The notes under the pieces: model-generated
Seen by the model: only the letters and a program-made list of their open reading frames with translations
Told to the model about the DNA's origin: nothing
Databases searched by the model: none
Source: Burkholderiales bacterium
Lineage (GTDB): Bacteria > Pseudomonadota > Gammaproteobacteria > Burkholderiales > Burkholderiaceae_C
Direction of reading: 5' to 3'
Length of the DNA: 6,088 nt
NCBI GenBank assembly: GCA_025352345.1
Contig: JANXTP010000235.1
Location: forward strand, 1-6,088
Made by a program: the position numbers and the translations under genes
Shown: piece after piece, positions 5,224 to 6,088 of the stretch
Layout: each line of letters starts with the position of its first letter
Position numbering within the stretch: position 1 is the stretch's first letter

Positions 5224-6088
5224 TCAGGGATGTTTGACGTTCAACAACGCCACCAACCCCGCCTCATCCAGCACCGCAAGGCCCAGCTCGTTGGCCTTGT
5301 CCAGCTTGCTGCCGGCCTCCGTTCCGGCCACGACATAGCTCGTCTTCTTCGACACCGAGCCGGTCACCTTGCCACCAGCGGCTTCGATCAACTCCTTGGC
5401 CGCATCGCGCGTCAGTGTGGACAAGGTGCCGGTCAGCACGAAGGTCTTGCCGGTGACGCCTGCGATGCCGGCTGCGTCGGGGGCGGTCACTGCCACGCCT
5501 TCGGTTTCTTCCCACGCGATGCCGACGGCGCGCAACTGTTCGACGATCTCGCGGTGGTGCGGCTGGTCGAAGAAGCTGCGCACGCTGAGTGCCACCACCG
5601 GGCCGACGTCGTTGACTTCCAGAAGCTGCGCCTCGGTGGCGTTGATGATGCGGTCGAGTTGTCCGAAATGCCGCGCCAGGTCCTTCGCGGTGGTCTCGCC
5701 GATGTGGCGGATACCCAGCGCGTACAGGAAGCGGCCCAGCGTCGTGCGCTTGCTGGCTTGCAGCCCGGCCAGCAGATTGGCGGCGCTCTTGTCGCCCATG
5801 CGGTCCAGTGCGCACAGCTCGGCCAGACCCAGCGTGTACAGATCGGGCAGGGTGCGGATCAGACCACCATCGACGAGCTGATCGACCAGCTTGTCGCCCA
5901 GGCCTTCGATGTCCATCGCGCGGCGGCCGGCGAAATGCAAGATCGCTTCCTTGCGCTGCGCCGGGCAGGTCAGGCCGCCGGTGCAGCGCCAATCGACCTC
6001 GCCCTCCTCGCGGCCGATCGGGCTGCCGCACACGGGGCAGGCCCCACCGAGTCGTTGGTAAAGATCGAACGGCTCGCCGCGCGCAGCT
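5224..6088 (-). CDS. ligA: NAD-dependent DNA ligase, C-terminal part (cut by the window edge)
   Basis: LigA seals nicks in DNA during replication and repair, using NAD+ to adenylate its active-site lysine. Only the last 287 residues are in the window; the adenylation domain with the KxDG lysine and most of the OB fold lie beyond 6088. The visible part begins with about 16 residues before a Cys4 zinc finger, whose ligands C17, C20, C35 and C41 of the visible part have the LigA spacing x2, x14, x5. A helix-hairpin-helix region follows, with motifs such as IEGLGDKLVDQLVD, GDKSAANLL, LYALGIRHIGETTAKDLA and VNDVGPVVA. The chain ends in a BRCT domain (about the last 80 residues: GKTFVLTGTL, EAAGGKVTGSVSKKTSYVVAG). 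The frame stays open to the edge, so an internal GTG at 6033 within the zinc finger (CPVCGS) is not the start. No terminator with a T run is seen after the stop, so some readthrough into brnTA is possible. Confidence 0.97.
   Translation of the reverse strand, partial: AARGEPFDLYQRLGGACPVCGSPIGREEGEVDWRCTGGLTCPAQRKEAILHFAGRRAMDIEGLGDKLVDQLVDGGLIRTLPDLYTLGLAELCALDRMGDKSAANLLAGLQASKRTTLGRFLYALGIRHIGETTAKDLARHFGQLDRIINATEAQLLEVNDVGPVVALSVRSFFDQPHHREIVEQLRAVGIAWEETEGVAVTAPDAAGIAGVTGKTFVLTGTLSTLTRDAAKELIEAAGGKVTGSVSKKTSYVVAGTEAGSKLDKANELGLAVLDEAGLVALLNVKHP

Noticed and set aside
5369..5881. Plus-strand open frame opposite ligA
   Set aside because: Ser/Ala/Pro-rich product with no recognisable motif, fully antisense to the conserved ligA HhH and BRCT regions.
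5224..6033. A short ligA-like gene starting at the GTG at 6033
   Set aside because: The frame continues to the window edge and the GTG codes for the Val inside the CPVC zinc-finger motif, so the gene is simply cut by the window.
1..6088. CRISPR array, tRNA, rRNA, insertion sequence or prophage signal
   Set aside because: I looked for regular direct repeats, tRNA-like cloverleafs and transposase or integrase motifs and saw none. This was by eye only, so a covariance-model scan could still find a small RNA.

Overview
The window is high-GC proteobacterial DNA. Codon use, protein sequences and the mdh / small gene / acnB order suggest a betaproteobacterium of the order Burkholderiales. That placement comes from remembered family resemblance, not from a search. 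Most of the window is core metabolism and DNA maintenance, with one small accessory cassette.

Plus strand, positions 1-4457, is a TCA-cycle block. It holds mdh (NAD-type malate dehydrogenase, 55-1041), a strong intrinsic terminator, a small exported protein of unknown function with an MliC-like C-terminal half (about 1160-1693), a hairpin-rich 90-bp leader, acnB (bifunctional aconitase B / 2-methylisocitrate dehydratase, 1784-4411) and a second clear terminator. Mdh and AcnB act in the same cycle; the exported protein between them has no obvious link to it.

Minus strand, positions 6088-4515, starts with the C-terminal 287 residues of ligA (NAD-dependent DNA ligase: zinc finger, HhH and BRCT regions), which runs off the right edge. 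Downstream of it on the same strand is a BrnT/BrnA type II toxin-antitoxin pair (toxin 5139-4834, antitoxin 4853-4515, overlapping by 20 bases). The pair converges on acnB. It has its own AT-rich promoter overlapped by a perfect 8-bp inverted repeat, the probable autoregulatory operator. The predicted transcription start lies almost on the toxin ATG, so the toxin may be translated from a leaderless or nearly leaderless mRNA, while the antitoxin has a good Shine-Dalgarno inside the toxin gene.

I found no CRISPR array, tRNA, rRNA, insertion sequence or prophage gene, and no evidence of a wholly new multi-gene system. The items most worth a second look are the brnTA control region, the exported MliC-like protein and the structured acnB leader.
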